Shown piece after piece: positions 1 through 8,250 of a stretch of DNA of 37,468 bases; position 1 is the stretch's first letter, and each line of letters opens with the position of its first letter. The notes below the pieces were generated by a model. That model had not been told where the DNA came from. It worked only from the letters and a program-made list of their open reading frames with translations, and searched no databases. This stretch comes from Comamonas sp. lk (GTDB taxonomy: Bacteria; Pseudomonadota; Gammaproteobacteria; Burkholderiales; Burkholderiaceae_C), in contig CAMAQV010000027.1 in assembly GCA_945860595.1 (NCBI GenBank), forward strand, positions 1 through 37,468, in the 5' to 3' direction. Position numbers and translations under genes: made by a program.

Positions 1-225
1 TACTACCGCCATTCCGGGTACCCCGGCGGTATCACGGCAACCAATTTCCGCGACATGCAAGCCAAGTTTCCCGGGCGTGCCCTGGAAAAAGCCGTCAAAG
101 GCATGTTACCCAAAGGACCCCTGGGCTACGCCATGATCAAAAAACTCAAGGTCTACGGTGGTGCTGAGCATCCCCATACCGCCCAACAGCCCAAAGTGCT
201 GGAAATTCCAGGAGTGACCTCATGA
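1..225 (+). CDS. rplM: 50S ribosomal protein L13, C-terminal part (5' end outside window)
   Basis: Frame 1 is open from the first base and gives the last 74 residues of ribosomal protein L13, an early-assembling protein of the large subunit. It begins [10 protein letters not shown] and continues through [10 protein letters not shown] and [12 protein letters not shown], the conserved C-terminal half of the family. The TGA stop (223-225) overlaps the ATG of rpsI (222-224) in an ATGA arrangement, the usual translational coupling of the rplM-rpsI operon. The promoter and N-terminus lie upstream of the window. Confidence 0.96.
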   Translation, partial: YYRHSGYPGGITATNFRDMQAKFPGRALEKAVKGMLPKGPLGYAMIKKLKVYGGAEHPHTAQQPKVLEIPGVTS

Positions 226-614
226 TTGGTGAATGGAACAACGGAACCGGCCGCCGCAAATCCAGCGTCGCGCGTGTTTTCCTGAAAAAAGGCAGTGGCA
301 AGATCACGGTCAATGGCAAAGATATCGAGGCGTTTTTCGGACGCCAGACATCGATCATGATTTGCAAGCAACCCTTGTTTTTGACCAACCATGCTGAAAC
401 GTTTGACATCATGGTCAACGTCGCCGGCGGTGGCGAGTCCGGACAAGCTGGTGCAACCCGCCACGGTATTACCCGCGCGCTGATCGACTACGACGCCAGC
501 CTCAAACCTGCGCTCAGCCAGGCAGGCTTTGTCACCCGCGATGCACGCGAGGTCGAGCGTAAGAAGATTGGTTTGCACGGTGCACGCCGTCGCAAGCAGT
601 TCTCCAAACGCTAA
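222..614 (+). CDS. rpsI: 30S ribosomal protein S9
   Basis: A 130-residue protein of normal S9 length. S9 is a small-subunit head protein whose C-terminal tail reaches the P-site tRNA. The N-terminal [14 protein letters not shown], the central [19 protein letters not shown] and the basic C-terminus ending in SKR are diagnostic. The last Arg, which contacts P-site tRNA in known ribosomes, is present. The ATG overlaps the rplM stop by ATGA, so translation is probably coupled. A strong intrinsic terminator follows 20 bases after the stop, closing the operon. Confidence 0.98.
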   Translation: MIGEWNNGTGRRKSSVARVFLKKGSGKITVNGKDIEAFFGRQTSIMICKQPLFLTNHAETFDIMVNVAGGGESGQAGATRHGITRALIDYDASLKPALSQAGFVTRDAREVERKKIGLHGARRRKQFSKR

Positions 615-633
615 TCCCCTGTGCGTTTGCACC

Positions 634-668
634 AAACCGCCCCGGTTCGCAGCTTGGGCGGTTTTTTT
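634..668 (+). terminator. Rho-independent terminator of rplM-rpsI
   Basis: AAACCGCCC (634-642) pairs with GGGCGGTTT (656-664), leaving a 13-base loop, and a run of seven T follows (662-668). It sits 20 bases past the rpsI stop and 12 bases before the next possible start codon, so the following gene probably needs its own promoter or read-through. Confidence 0.9.
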
Positions 669-679
669 ATTTTTTTGCC

Positions 680-1420
680 ATGCGTCTACGCCTGCTACGC
701 CGCCGTTTGACCATCAGCGCACCACGGATGATGGTGCGAAGTGCGTTTCCGTGGCCTATCCGCTGGGCCATGGCGGCGGTTGTCATCGGGTTTTGTGCGG
801 CCATCGGTATGTGGGCATTTGATTTCGGCCGTGAAATTGCGGGTATTGAGGGGGGTGCGCAAACTGAAGTGGTGCGTTTGCGTACCCAGCTTGCAGCGTT
901 GACTACCGAGTTGCAGAGCGCCCGCGAGCAGCGCGACGAAGCCCAATCTGTGGCGAATACCGCCAGCACCTTGATCACGACGGAAAAGGCGTCGTCGGAA
1001 AAGGTTTTGTCACAGGTGAAGTCATTGGAAGATGAGAATCGCCGACTGAAAGATGACTTGGGGTTTTTTGAGAAATTAGCCCCCTCGGCAGGTGCGGATG
1101 GAGTTACCATCCGCGCGTTACAGGCTGAAGCGCAGCCAGATGGAAAAATTCGCTGGCAGGTTTTGCTTATCCAAGCCAGAAAGAACCCCAACGAATTCTC
1201 TGGCAACCTGGAAATAGTCTTTTCCGGAATGCTCAACGGAAAGCCATGGGTCAACCAAAGTTCCGGTGCCGATGGCGCGGGTAACGTTCCCGTGAAGATG
1301 GCCCAGTACGCCCGACTGGACGGTCTGTATGAAGTGCCTGCGCAGGTCGCAGTGAAGAGCATCACCGTCAAATTGTTTGAAGGCGGCAAGCTTCGAGCGA
1401 CGCAGTCGGCTCGTTTGTAA
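680..1420 (+). CDS. Coiled-coil inner-membrane protein of unknown function (DUF6776-like)
   Basis: A 246-residue protein with a basic N-terminus (seven Arg in the first 20 residues), one predicted membrane segment at about residues 28-46, a charged heptad-like stretch at about 60-131 (coiled coil) and a C-terminal globular part of about 110 residues. This is a type II single-span protein with most of its mass in the periplasm. I recognise the architecture as the DUF6776-type proteins found beside rpsI in Burkholderiales, but no function is known to me. The start at 680 lacks a clear Shine-Dalgarno and lies directly behind the rpsI terminator; ATG 728 or 731 would still keep the membrane helix. 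The bactofilin gene begins 27 bases downstream, so the two are probably cotranscribed and may act at the same membrane site. Confidence 0.75.
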   Translation: MRLRLLRRRLTISAPRMMVRSAFPWPIRWAMAAVVIGFCAAIGMWAFDFGREIAGIEGGAQTEVVRLRTQLAALTTELQSAREQRDEAQSVANTASTLITTEKASSEKVLSQVKSLEDENRRLKDDLGFFEKLAPSAGADGVTIRALQAEAQPDGKIRWQVLLIQARKNPNEFSGNLEIVFSGMLNGKPWVNQSSGADGAGNVPVKMAQYARLDGLYEVPAQVAVKSITVKLFEGGKLRATQSARL

Positions 1421-1447
1421 ACATATTGACTGAAAGGTTCGGATCCC

Positions 1448-1840
1448 ATGTTCAATAAGAAGAAACAACCGCCGCTGAAAAGCCTGATTGCTGCGGGCAC
1501 GCACCTACTGGGTGATATGTCGTTTTCCGAAGGCTTGCGGGTTGAATGCCAGGTCACGGGAAACCTGACGGCCCAGGAAGCAAGTGCCAGCATTCTGGTC
1601 ATTGCTGAAACCGCCGTGGTAGACGGCAATATCGGTGCCGATCACATCATCATCAATGGCAAAGTCAACGGAGCGGTACACGCCAAAATGTTGTTGGAAT
1701 TGCAGCCCAAAGCGCGGATTTGCGGCGATGTGTTTTATGGTGCTCTCGAGATGCACGAAGGTGCGTTGATTGAAGGCCGTTTAACGCCTCTGTTGCCAGA
1801 GGAAAAGCACGCGCTCAAGCTGGCTGCAAGCAACGCGTAG
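1448..1840 (+). CDS. Bactofilin (polymer-forming cytoskeletal protein)
   Basis: A 130-residue protein consisting almost entirely of one bactofilin (DUF583) beta-helix domain, with repeating short beta-strand units such as DGNIGADHIIINGKVNGAV followed by similar turns ending in GALIEGRL. Bactofilins polymerise without nucleotide and scaffold local cell-wall synthesis, stalks or chromosome-segregation factors. The short N-terminal tail MFNKKKQ is basic and could aid membrane attachment, as in other bactofilins. AAAGG lies about 10 bases before the ATG. It follows the coiled-coil membrane protein by 27 bases, a plausible anchor or client. The cell-wall genes anmK and M23 peptidase lie 0.5-3 kb away on the other strand but not in the same transcript. 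Confidence 0.9.
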   Translation: MFNKKKQPPLKSLIAAGTHLLGDMSFSEGLRVECQVTGNLTAQEASASILVIAETAVVDGNIGADHIIINGKVNGAVHAKMLLELQPKARICGDVFYGALEMHEGALIEGRLTPLLPEEKHALKLAASNA

Positions 1841-1964
1841 CTCGGGTGTGAGGCATTCCACTTGGGAATAGCCCGTGCCGATGGGGGCCGTTTTTTGACT
1901 GCTGATAATTCTTGAGCGTTTTGCTGTACTATTTCCCTATACCCACTTTTCCTTGGACTTGCCC

Positions 1965-2330
1965 ATGAGCGCTCTCGCACAAACCTCTGAACTTGAAATG
2001 CCCGCCCCCATCGTCTTTACGGATAGTGCGGCGGCCAAAGTTGCTGATTTGATTGCTGAAGAAGGGAATCCAGAACTCAAGTTGCGTGTTTTTGTCCAAG
2101 GTGGTGGCTGCTCCGGTTTCCAGTATGGTTTTACGTTTGACGAAATTACCAACGAAGACGATACGACCATGAGCAAAAACGGCGTTTCTTTGTTGATTGA
2201 CGCCATGAGCTACCAATACCTTGTTGGTGCAGAAATAGACTACAAAGAAGATTTGCAAGGCGCGCAATTCGTCATCAAAAACCCCAATGCCACCACAACC
2301 TGCGGTTGTGGTTCGTCGTTCTCGGCCTGA
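1965..2330 (+). CDS. erpA: Iron-sulfur cluster insertion protein ErpA (A-type carrier)
   Basis: A 121-residue A-type Fe-S carrier that delivers clusters to apo-enzymes; several clients are encoded in this window (SdhB, AcnB, LeuC). The three ligand cysteines are in the conserved places: C49 in [11 protein letters not shown] and C113/C115 in TTCGCGSSF. The family signature [12 protein letters not shown] is intact. I use ATG 1965, which gives the usual length; a TTG at 1953 in frame would add four residues. No good Shine-Dalgarno precedes either. ErpA rather than IscA or SufA is chosen from overall similarity and the absence of isc or suf neighbours. It converges on anmK with a 15-base gap. Confidence 0.93.
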   Translation: MSALAQTSELEMPAPIVFTDSAAAKVADLIAEEGNPELKLRVFVQGGGCSGFQYGFTFDEITNEDDTTMSKNGVSLLIDAMSYQYLVGAEIDYKEDLQGAQFVIKNPNATTTCGCGSSFSA

Positions 2331-2353
2331 GCTACGGCCCAGCGCTCAGGCCG
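2323..2353. terminator. Hairpin across the stop codons of convergent erpA and anmK
   Basis: CGGCCTGAGC (2323-2332) and GCTCAGGCCG (2344-2353) form perfect 10-bp arms around an 11-base loop. The arms contain the stop codons of both genes (erpA TGA at 2328-2330, anmK stop at 2346-2348). There is no T-run on either side, so this is a symmetric, possibly bidirectional 3'-end structure rather than a classical intrinsic terminator. Confidence 0.65.
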
Positions 2354-3461
2354 GGTAGCGCGCACCCAAAATTCGCGCTCCGAGCGCACCGGTTACGTCC
2401 GGGTTGCTGGCCTCCAGCCCGTGGTCATGCCGGTACGCCAGCCAGGCAAAGGCGCATGCTTCCACCTGTTGGGCCGGTAGTCCCCATGAATCCGAAGCTG
2501 TAAGCACCCGCTGTGGCATCAACGCAGACAAGCGCCCCATGAGGTAGCCATTGCGCACCCCTCCGCCGCAAACGATCACGTTGCCTGCCGGATTGCCCTC
2601 CAGTGCATGTGCAACGCTCCAGGCACTGAGTTCGGTCAAGGTCGCTTGAACATCCTGCGGCGCGATGGTGCCGAAGCGCTGCAACTGTTGTTTCAGCCAA
2701 GTGGCGTTGAACAAGTCACGGCCGGTACTTTTTGGCCCCTTGATGTGAAAAAACGGCTCCGACTGCATGGCCACCAAGAGATCTGCATACACTGCGCCAC
2801 TGCGCGCCCACGCACCGTCCACATCGAAATTCGAGCCACTGTACTGACGGCACCATTGGTCCAGCAGGGTGTTGGCCGGACCACAGTCAAACCCTGTTAA
2901 CGGGCTGCTCGGTTCGGCAGGCAGCAGCGTCAGGTTGGCAATCCCGCCCAGATTGAGTACCGCGCGCGCCTGTCCCGGCGCACCGAACACTGCCTGGTGG
3001 AAGGGCGGTACCAACGGCGCACCCTGACCGCCGGCTGCGACATCGCGGCTGCGGAAATCGGCAATCACATCGATGCCGCACAGTTCTGCCAGCAATGCGG
3101 GTTGGTTAATTTGCAGCGTATAACCGGTGCCACCGTCCAGGCGCGGCAGGTGACGCACGGTTTGCCCGTGGGCACCGATCGCCGCAACCCGGTGTTGGGG
3201 TGTGGCGCTAAGCTCCAGCAGGGCCTGCACCACCTCACCGTAAAGCTGTGCCAGTGCGTTGCCGGCCAGTGCGGCACGGTGCAATTCGTTTTCACCCGGT
3301 GCGTTCAAGGCGTGGAAGGAATCGCGCAGCGACTGCGGCAATGCGCGCTCTGCGTGGGCCAGCACGCGGACCCGCGCATCCGAAAAGTCAGCCAAAACCC
3401 CATCCACCCCGTCAAGCGACGTTCCGGACATCAACCCAATATAGAGATGCGCAGCAGTCAC
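2346..3461 (-). CDS. anmK: Anhydro-N-acetylmuramic acid kinase
   Basis: A 371-residue kinase that converts 1,6-anhydro-MurNAc, released by lytic transglycosylases, to MurNAc-6-phosphate with ATP: cytosolic cell-wall recycling. The N-terminal GLMSGTSLDGVDGVLADF, GAHGQTVRHLP, NLGGIANLTLLP, GFDCGPANTLLDQW and the C-terminal CGGGVRNGYLM are the standard AnmK/ASKHA-fold motifs. The length is normal. The start is GTG at 3461 (reading VTAAHLYIGLMSGTS with initiator Met). It lies 42 bases downstream of the M23 peptidase gene on the same strand, so the two probably share a transcript, joining wall hydrolysis and turnover-product salvage. Confidence 0.96.
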   Translation of the reverse strand: MTAAHLYIGLMSGTSLDGVDGVLADFSDARVRVLAHAERALPQSLRDSFHALNAPGENELHRAALAGNALAQLYGEVVQALLELSATPQHRVAAIGAHGQTVRHLPRLDGGTGYTLQINQPALLAELCGIDVIADFRSRDVAAGGQGAPLVPPFHQAVFGAPGQARAVLNLGGIANLTLLPAEPSSPLTGFDCGPANTLLDQWCRQYSGSNFDVDGAWARSGAVYADLLVAMQSEPFFHIKGPKSTGRDLFNATWLKQQLQRFGTIAPQDVQATLTELSAWSVAHALEGNPAGNVIVCGGGVRNGYLMGRLSALMPQRVLTASDSWGLPAQQVEACAFAWLAYRHDHGLEASNPDVTGALGARILGARYPA

Positions 3462-3503
3462 AAGCTGAGTTGAAATCGCGCGCAGCCGTCAGCGCGCCCG
3501 GAT

Positions 3504-4859
3504 TTACTGGGCGCTGGCCCGGTTGACCAGGGCAGCAGCTGCCAGCTGCGTTCTGGCCGATGCTGCCTGCTCAAGAAAAGCCGCGCGCAGGGTACCGCCC
3601 ATAGGCGCGCTGGGCGCGTTGTTGGCAAACTTTTGTGGGTCCTGGTGAACCCCATTTACGCGGAACTCAAAGTGCAGGTGGGGGCCCGTAGCCCAACCGG
3701 TTGCCCCGACCAGACCGATGGTCTGGCCCTGACCGATTTTTTCGCCCGTGTGCACCAGGAGTTTGCTCAGATGCGCGTAGACCGTGGTCTGGCTGGCGTT
3801 GTGCTGTACAAAGACCACATTGCCGTATCCGTTTTGCACACCAGCGAAAGACACCACCCCGTCTGCCACCGTACGCGCTGGCGTGCCCACTGCAGCGCCG
3901 TAATCCACGCCCAGATGGGCGCGCCAGGTCTGCAAAATTGGGTGAAAACGCATCGCAAATCCGCTGGTGACCCGGGAAAACTCCATGGGAGAGCTTAGAA
4001 AGGCCCGGCGCATGCTGTCGCCTTGCGGGGTGTAGTAAGCGCCTTTGTCCGCCACGTCGTTGGGGTTGCTAAACCATACCGCCTGGAACGTTTTGCCGCC
4101 GGTGACGAACTCGGTACTGACAACACGGCCAAAGCCCAGCACCTCGCCGTCACCCTGCAAGGTTTCGTAGACCACAGAAAAACGGTCACCTTTTTGCAGG
4201 CGATGAAAATCAACGTCGCCGGCAAAAACCTCGGCCATTTGGATCGCCACGCTGTCGGGTAGCTTTGCTTCGTCCGTGGCGGCAAACAGACTGGTGCTGA
4301 TCACGCCGCTACCAAGACGGGTGCTGGCGAGTAATGGCACTGATTCGCTTGTGGATCCAAACGTATCCCCGTTTTTACGCAGCGTCCAGCGGGCGAACGT
4401 GCGGTCGGAGTTGATCCAGCGCGCCGTCATTTCGGTCAGATGTATGCCGCCCTGCGCCTGGGCCACCACGCTGCGACCGACCCGCCCCAGCACCTCTTTT
4501 TGGAACAGGGGGTCGTTGCGCAGCGCCTGCAGCGCATCAGGGTCCGATAAGCCCAAGCGCTTGAGCAGTGCCTCGGGGCTGTCGCCGCTGCGGCTCTGGG
4601 TGCTGCGGTAAAGGTACTGGGCTTGTTCTGCCAGCGCCTCGATCTGGGTGCCGATAGCCAGAGATTGCACCGACTCAACTACCTCCCGGGTGGAAATGCG
4701 GGAATCATTGGACTCCAGGTTGGCCACGGCAAAGGTCGCTCCCGCGCCACCGAGCGCCAGTCCCGCTACGATGGCTGCTAGCCGTTGCGGGTACTGACGC
4801 ACCAGCTCCGCTGACCGAGTCAGAATCAGGTCCAGTGTGTCAAACCAGCGGTCAATCAT
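3504..4859 (-). CDS. M23-family metallopeptidase, membrane-anchored murein hydrolase
   Basis: A 451-residue protein with an uncleaved-looking N-terminal membrane segment at about residues 27-46, a long linker region (about 50-290) and a C-terminal LytM/M23 domain (about 295-410). Zinc and catalytic residues are intact: H315 and D319 in AHLGVDYG, H363 in YAHLS, and H394/H396 in GPHLHFEF. It is therefore predicted to be an active periplasmic peptidoglycan endopeptidase of the MepM type rather than a degenerate activator such as EnvC. The middle region with QKGDRFSVVYE resembles the OapA/LysM-like section of MepM-type proteins. The start ATG 4859 has CCGGAG nine bases upstream. It is divergent from tyrS and followed by anmK. 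Confidence 0.92.
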   Translation of the reverse strand: MIDRWFDTLDLILTRSAELVRQYPQRLAAIVAGLALGGAGATFAVANLESNDSRISTREVVESVQSLAIGTQIEALAEQAQYLYRSTQSRSGDSPEALLKRLGLSDPDALQALRNDPLFQKEVLGRVGRSVVAQAQGGIHLTEMTARWINSDRTFARWTLRKNGDTFGSTSESVPLLASTRLGSGVISTSLFAATDEAKLPDSVAIQMAEVFAGDVDFHRLQKGDRFSVVYETLQGDGEVLGFGRVVSTEFVTGGKTFQAVWFSNPNDVADKGAYYTPQGDSMRRAFLSSPMEFSRVTSGFAMRFHPILQTWRAHLGVDYGAAVGTPARTVADGVVSFAGVQNGYGNVVFVQHNASQTTVYAHLSKLLVHTGEKIGQGQTIGLVGATGWATGPHLHFEFRVNGVHQDPQKFANNAPSAPMGGTLRAAFLEQAASARTQLAAAALVNRASAQ

Positions 4860-4905
4860 GGGCGTACTCCGGTAGCAAAGCCGCGTGCGGCAGGGGATGC
4901 AGGGC

Positions 4906-4911
4906 TAAAAT
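4906..4911 (+). promoter_or_regulatory. Possible -10 box for tyrS
   Basis: TAAAAT in the 96-base gap between the divergent M23 peptidase gene and tyrS. No convincing -35 hexamer lies 16-18 bases upstream (the bases there are GC-rich), so this rests on the -10 match and position only. Confidence 0.25.
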
Positions 4912-4979
4912 GAAAGGGCTCGGCTTGGTGCTGCGAACCACCGCGCAGTATATCCATGCGCCGTTTTTCCTCCCACGCT

Positions 4980-6239
4980 ATGACTTCCATTGATTCCCTG
5001 ACCCCCAGCCCCGCCATGCCTGCGCTTTCTGCAACGGTGGAACACGCTTTGGCTGTGACCCTGCGTGGCTGTGAAGAGCTGATTCCGCAGGCGGATTGGA
5101 TCAAGAAGTTGCAAAAGTCAGAGGCCACGGGCATACCGCTGCGCATCAAACTCGGACTGGATCCGACCGCACCCGACATCCACATCGGCCACACCGTCGT
5201 GCTCAACAAAATGCGCCAGCTGCAGGATCTGGGTCACACCGTGATCTTCTTGATCGGCGACTTCACCAGCATGATTGGCGACCCGTCTGGCCGTAACAGC
5301 ACGCGTCCGCCCCTGACGGCTGAACAAATCAAACTGAACGCCGAGACCTATTACAAGCAGGCCAGCCTGGTGCTGGATCCTGCCAAAACCGAGATCCGCT
5401 ACAACAGCGAATGGAGTGACCCGCTGGGTGCGCGCGGCATGATCCAGCTCGCCAGCCGCTACACCGTGGCCCGCATGATGGAGCGCAACGACTTCCACGA
5501 CCGGTTCAAGGCCGGCCAGTCCATCAGCGTGCACGAGTTTTTGTATCCGCTGATGCAGGGTTACGACAGCGTGGCGCTCAAGAGCGATTTGGAGTTGGGC
5601 GGTACCGACCAAAAATTCAACCTTCTGATGGGTCGACATCTGCAAGCCGAATACGGGCAGGAGCCCCAGTGCATCCTGACCATGCCCCTGTTGGAGGGCA
5701 CCGATGGCGTGGACAAAATGTCCAAGAGCAAGAACAACTACATCGGCATTTCGGAAGAGCCCAACACCATGTTCGCCAAGGTCATGGGCATTTCCGATGT
5801 GCTCATGTGGCGCTGGTACACGCTGCTCAGCTTCCACAGCGAATCACACATTGCCGCGCTCAAGGCCGAAGTGGACGGCGGGCGCAACCCGCGCGACGCC
5901 AAGGTGGCTCTGGCCAAAGAAATCACCGCGCGATTCCACAGCGTCGCCGCTGCCGACGCGGCCGAGCAGGACTTTGTCAACCGCAGCAAGGGTGGCATCC
6001 CGGACGAGATCGCCGAGATCAGCCTGCCGCTGGGCCCGGACGGCGCAGCGCACACCATCGCCGCGCTGCTCAAATCCACCGGCTTGGCCGCTAGCACCGG
6101 CGAGGGCAACCGCCTGATTGATGGCGGCGGGGTGCGCGTGGACAGCCAGGTCGTCAGCGACAAAGGCCTCAAGCTCGGCGCAGGCACCTATGTTGTGCAG
6201 GTTGGCAAGCGCAAGTTCGTGCGCCTCACCCTGGCCTGA
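4980..6239 (+). CDS. tyrS: Tyrosyl-tRNA synthetase
   Basis: A class I aminoacyl-tRNA synthetase that charges tRNA-Tyr. From ATG 4980 it has 419 residues. The class I signature HIGH is at residues 68-71 (DIHIGHTVVLNKM), the KMSKS loop is exact at 246-250, and a C-terminal S4 RNA-binding domain ends the protein (NRLIDGGGVRVDSQVV and on). The HIGH/KMSKS spacing and sequence fit the TyrZ-like subgroup common in Betaproteobacteria. ATG 4956 (eight residues longer) and ATG 5016 are alternatives; none has a strong Shine-Dalgarno, and 4980 was chosen by the usual length of the N-terminal extension. dtd follows after 6 bases, so the two are surely cotranscribed: one makes and the other proofreads Tyr-tRNA. 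Confidence 0.96.
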   Translation: MTSIDSLTPSPAMPALSATVEHALAVTLRGCEELIPQADWIKKLQKSEATGIPLRIKLGLDPTAPDIHIGHTVVLNKMRQLQDLGHTVIFLIGDFTSMIGDPSGRNSTRPPLTAEQIKLNAETYYKQASLVLDPAKTEIRYNSEWSDPLGARGMIQLASRYTVARMMERNDFHDRFKAGQSISVHEFLYPLMQGYDSVALKSDLELGGTDQKFNLLMGRHLQAEYGQEPQCILTMPLLEGTDGVDKMSKSKNNYIGISEEPNTMFAKVMGISDVLMWRWYTLLSFHSESHIAALKAEVDGGRNPRDAKVALAKEITARFHSVAAADAAEQDFVNRSKGGIPDEIAEISLPLGPDGAAHTIAALLKSTGLAASTGEGNRLIDGGGVRVDSQVVSDKGLKLGAGTYVVQVGKRKFVRLTLA

Positions 6240-6245
6240 GGCGGC

Positions 6246-6710
6246 ATGCTGGCGCTCATACAGCGAGTGCGTCGCGCCAGCGTCAGCATTGACGGGTCGG
6301 TGGTCGGGCAGATTGGCCCCGGCCTGCTGGTTTTGGTGTGTGCCGAACAGGGCGACACCGCGGCGCAGGCCGACAAGCTCCTGGCCAAAATCCTCAAGTT
6401 GCGCATCTTCAGCGACGCGCAGGGCAAGATGAACCGCTGCGTGCAAGACCTGGACGGCGCAGGTCTGCATGGCGGCTTGCTACTGGTGAGCCAGTTCACC
6501 CTGGCGGCGGACACATCCGGCGGCAACCGCCCCAGCTTCACCCAGGCCGCCGCCCCGGATCTGGGCCGCGCCCTCTACGAACACTTTGTCCAGCAGGCGC
6601 GCAGCGCGCACAGCGACGTGGCCACCGGCGTCTTCGCCGCTGATATGCAGGTGGAGCTGGTTAACGACGGGCCGGTGACGATTCCGATGCGGGTGGTGGC
6701 GGGCGCGTGA
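6246..6710 (+). CDS. dtd: D-aminoacyl-tRNA deacylase
   Basis: A 154-residue DTD1-type enzyme that hydrolyses D-amino acids from tRNA (D-Tyr-tRNA is the classic substrate), preventing D-residue entry into protein. The two active-site motifs are visible: [17 protein letters not shown] near residues 80-97 and the C-terminal NDGPVTIPM, equivalent to the NxGPVT motif that carries the chirality-checking Gly-cisPro. The Gly-cisPro motif is seen as GP. The ATG lies 6 bases after the tyrS stop; pairing with tyrS makes metabolic sense because TyrRS is the main source of D-aminoacyl-tRNA. Confidence 0.96.
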   Translation: MLALIQRVRRASVSIDGSVVGQIGPGLLVLVCAEQGDTAAQADKLLAKILKLRIFSDAQGKMNRCVQDLDGAGLHGGLLLVSQFTLAADTSGGNRPSFTQAAAPDLGRALYEHFVQQARSAHSDVATGVFAADMQVELVNDGPVTIPMRVVAGA

Positions 6711-6792
6711 CGCCGGGTGATGGCCAAGCTGGGCGGCGGTGTCTTGGTGTCGGTGTGTGGAGCGGTGTGTTAGCGCCCCTGCAGTTGTACCG

Positions 6793-8184
6793 TCAGGTAC
6801 GCCAGCTGTTCACCCATTCCAGCGTATCGGCCAGCGCCAGGCGGGTGCGCTCCATCATGGTGTCGATTTCGGTCTCGGTGATGATCAGGGGCGGCGAGAA
6901 GGCGATCACATCGCCCATCAGCACGCGCAGGATCAGGCCGTGGTGCTGCGCCCGTTTGACCAGATACGCCCCGACGCCGCGCTTGGGGTCGAAGGGCGTG
7001 CGCGTGGCCGGATCAGCAGCCAACTCGATAGCGCCGATCAGGCCCAGGCCCCGGGCGTCGCCGACCAGCGGGTGGCCCTTGAAAGTCTGAATGCCCTGCT
7101 GCAGACGCGGCGCGACTTTTTGCACATGCGCAACGATGTGGTCGCTCTCGTAGATGCGCAGCGTTTCGAGGGCGATGGCGCAGGCCAGCGGATGGCCGCT
7201 ATAGGTGTAGCCGTGGCCGAACACGCCGATCTCGGCGCTGGCATCGGCAATGGTCTGGTAAATCGCGTTGGAGACGAATAGCGCAGACATGGGCACATAT
7301 GCCGAGGTCAGCATCTTGGCCACCGTCAGCATGTCGGGCTTGAGGTCGTAGACACCGGTTCCGAAATTTTGGCCCAAGCGGCCAAAGGCGGTGATCACCT
7401 CGTCGACCAGGAACAAGATGTCGTACTTTTTCAAAATCGCCTGGACTTTGGCAAAGTAGCCCGGTGGTGGAATGATCACGCCGCCTGCGCCTTGCACCGG
7501 CTCGGCGATAAAGGCCGCCACGGTGTCGGGCCCCTCGCGCAGGATGGTGTCTTCCAGCTCCTGCGCCAGGCGGTCCACAAACTGCGCCTCGGTTTCACCC
7601 GGCAGGCCAAATCCATAAAAATGCGGGCAGCTGACGCGCACGATGCCCGGCAGGGGCAGGTCGAAGTTCTGGTGCATGGAGCCCAGGCCGGACATGGATG
7701 CCGCCGCTGCCGTGACGCCGTGGTAGCCCTTGTTGCGCGCGATGATTTTTTTCTTCTGCGGCCGGCCCCGCGCGTTGTTGTAGTAGCGCACCAGTTTGAA
7801 CGCCGTGTCGTTGGACTCGGAGCCTGAGTTGGCAAACAGCACACGCGCATGCGGGATCGGCGACCAGCGCACCATGGTCTCGACCAGCTCGGTGACCGGG
7901 CCTGGCACCTTTCCTGAAAAGGAATGGTAGTAGGGCAGGGTGTTCATCTGCTTGAAAGCTGCATCAGCCAAGCGCTTTTCAGAGAAGCCCAGCGATGCGC
8001 ACCACAAACCGGCCATGCCTTCGATATAGGCCTTGCCATGTTCGTCAAACACCTGCACGCCCTCGCCGCGCACGATGACCAGCGGTCCATCCTTTTCAAG
8101 TTGGCGCAGTTGGGTGTAGGGGTGCAGGTGATGCCGGATGTCGTTGTGTCCGGCCAAGGAAATTTCTGCGTGTGGGGTGCTCAT
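6793..8184 (-). CDS. Class III pyridoxal-phosphate aminotransferase (omega-amino acid / polyamine type)
   Basis: A 463-residue fold-type I aminotransferase. The phosphate-binding SGSESND is at 120-126, the stacking region GYHG at 153-156, the PLP-ring Asp D261 in LVDEVITAFGR and the Schiff-base Lys K290 in TVAKMLTSAYVPM. The sequence is closest in memory to putrescine/omega-amino acid:pyruvate aminotransferases (SpuC, omega-APT) rather than to ornithine or GABA enzymes, from GMAGLWC, AFIAEPVQGAGGVI and TYSGHPLACAIALE. The donor cannot be fixed from sequence alone. AAGG precedes the ATG. It is 66 bases downstream of leuB on the same strand; a leucine-related role is not implied by the sequence, and read-through from leuCDB is possible. 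Confidence 0.9.
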   Translation of the reverse strand: MSTPHAEISLAGHNDIRHHLHPYTQLRQLEKDGPLVIVRGEGVQVFDEHGKAYIEGMAGLWCASLGFSEKRLADAAFKQMNTLPYYHSFSGKVPGPVTELVETMVRWSPIPHARVLFANSGSESNDTAFKLVRYYNNARGRPQKKKIIARNKGYHGVTAAAASMSGLGSMHQNFDLPLPGIVRVSCPHFYGFGLPGETEAQFVDRLAQELEDTILREGPDTVAAFIAEPVQGAGGVIIPPPGYFAKVQAILKKYDILFLVDEVITAFGRLGQNFGTGVYDLKPDMLTVAKMLTSAYVPMSALFVSNAIYQTIADASAEIGVFGHGYTYSGHPLACAIALETLRIYESDHIVAHVQKVAPRLQQGIQTFKGHPLVGDARGLGLIGAIELAADPATRTPFDPKRGVGAYLVKRAQHHGLILRVLMGDVIAFSPPLIITETEIDTMMERTRLALADTLEWVNSWRT

Positions 8185-8250
8185 AGGGTTACCTTATTTG
8201 CCTTGGATTCACGTGGCGAGGGCGCGGTGCGGCCCCTTATCTACAGCGTC

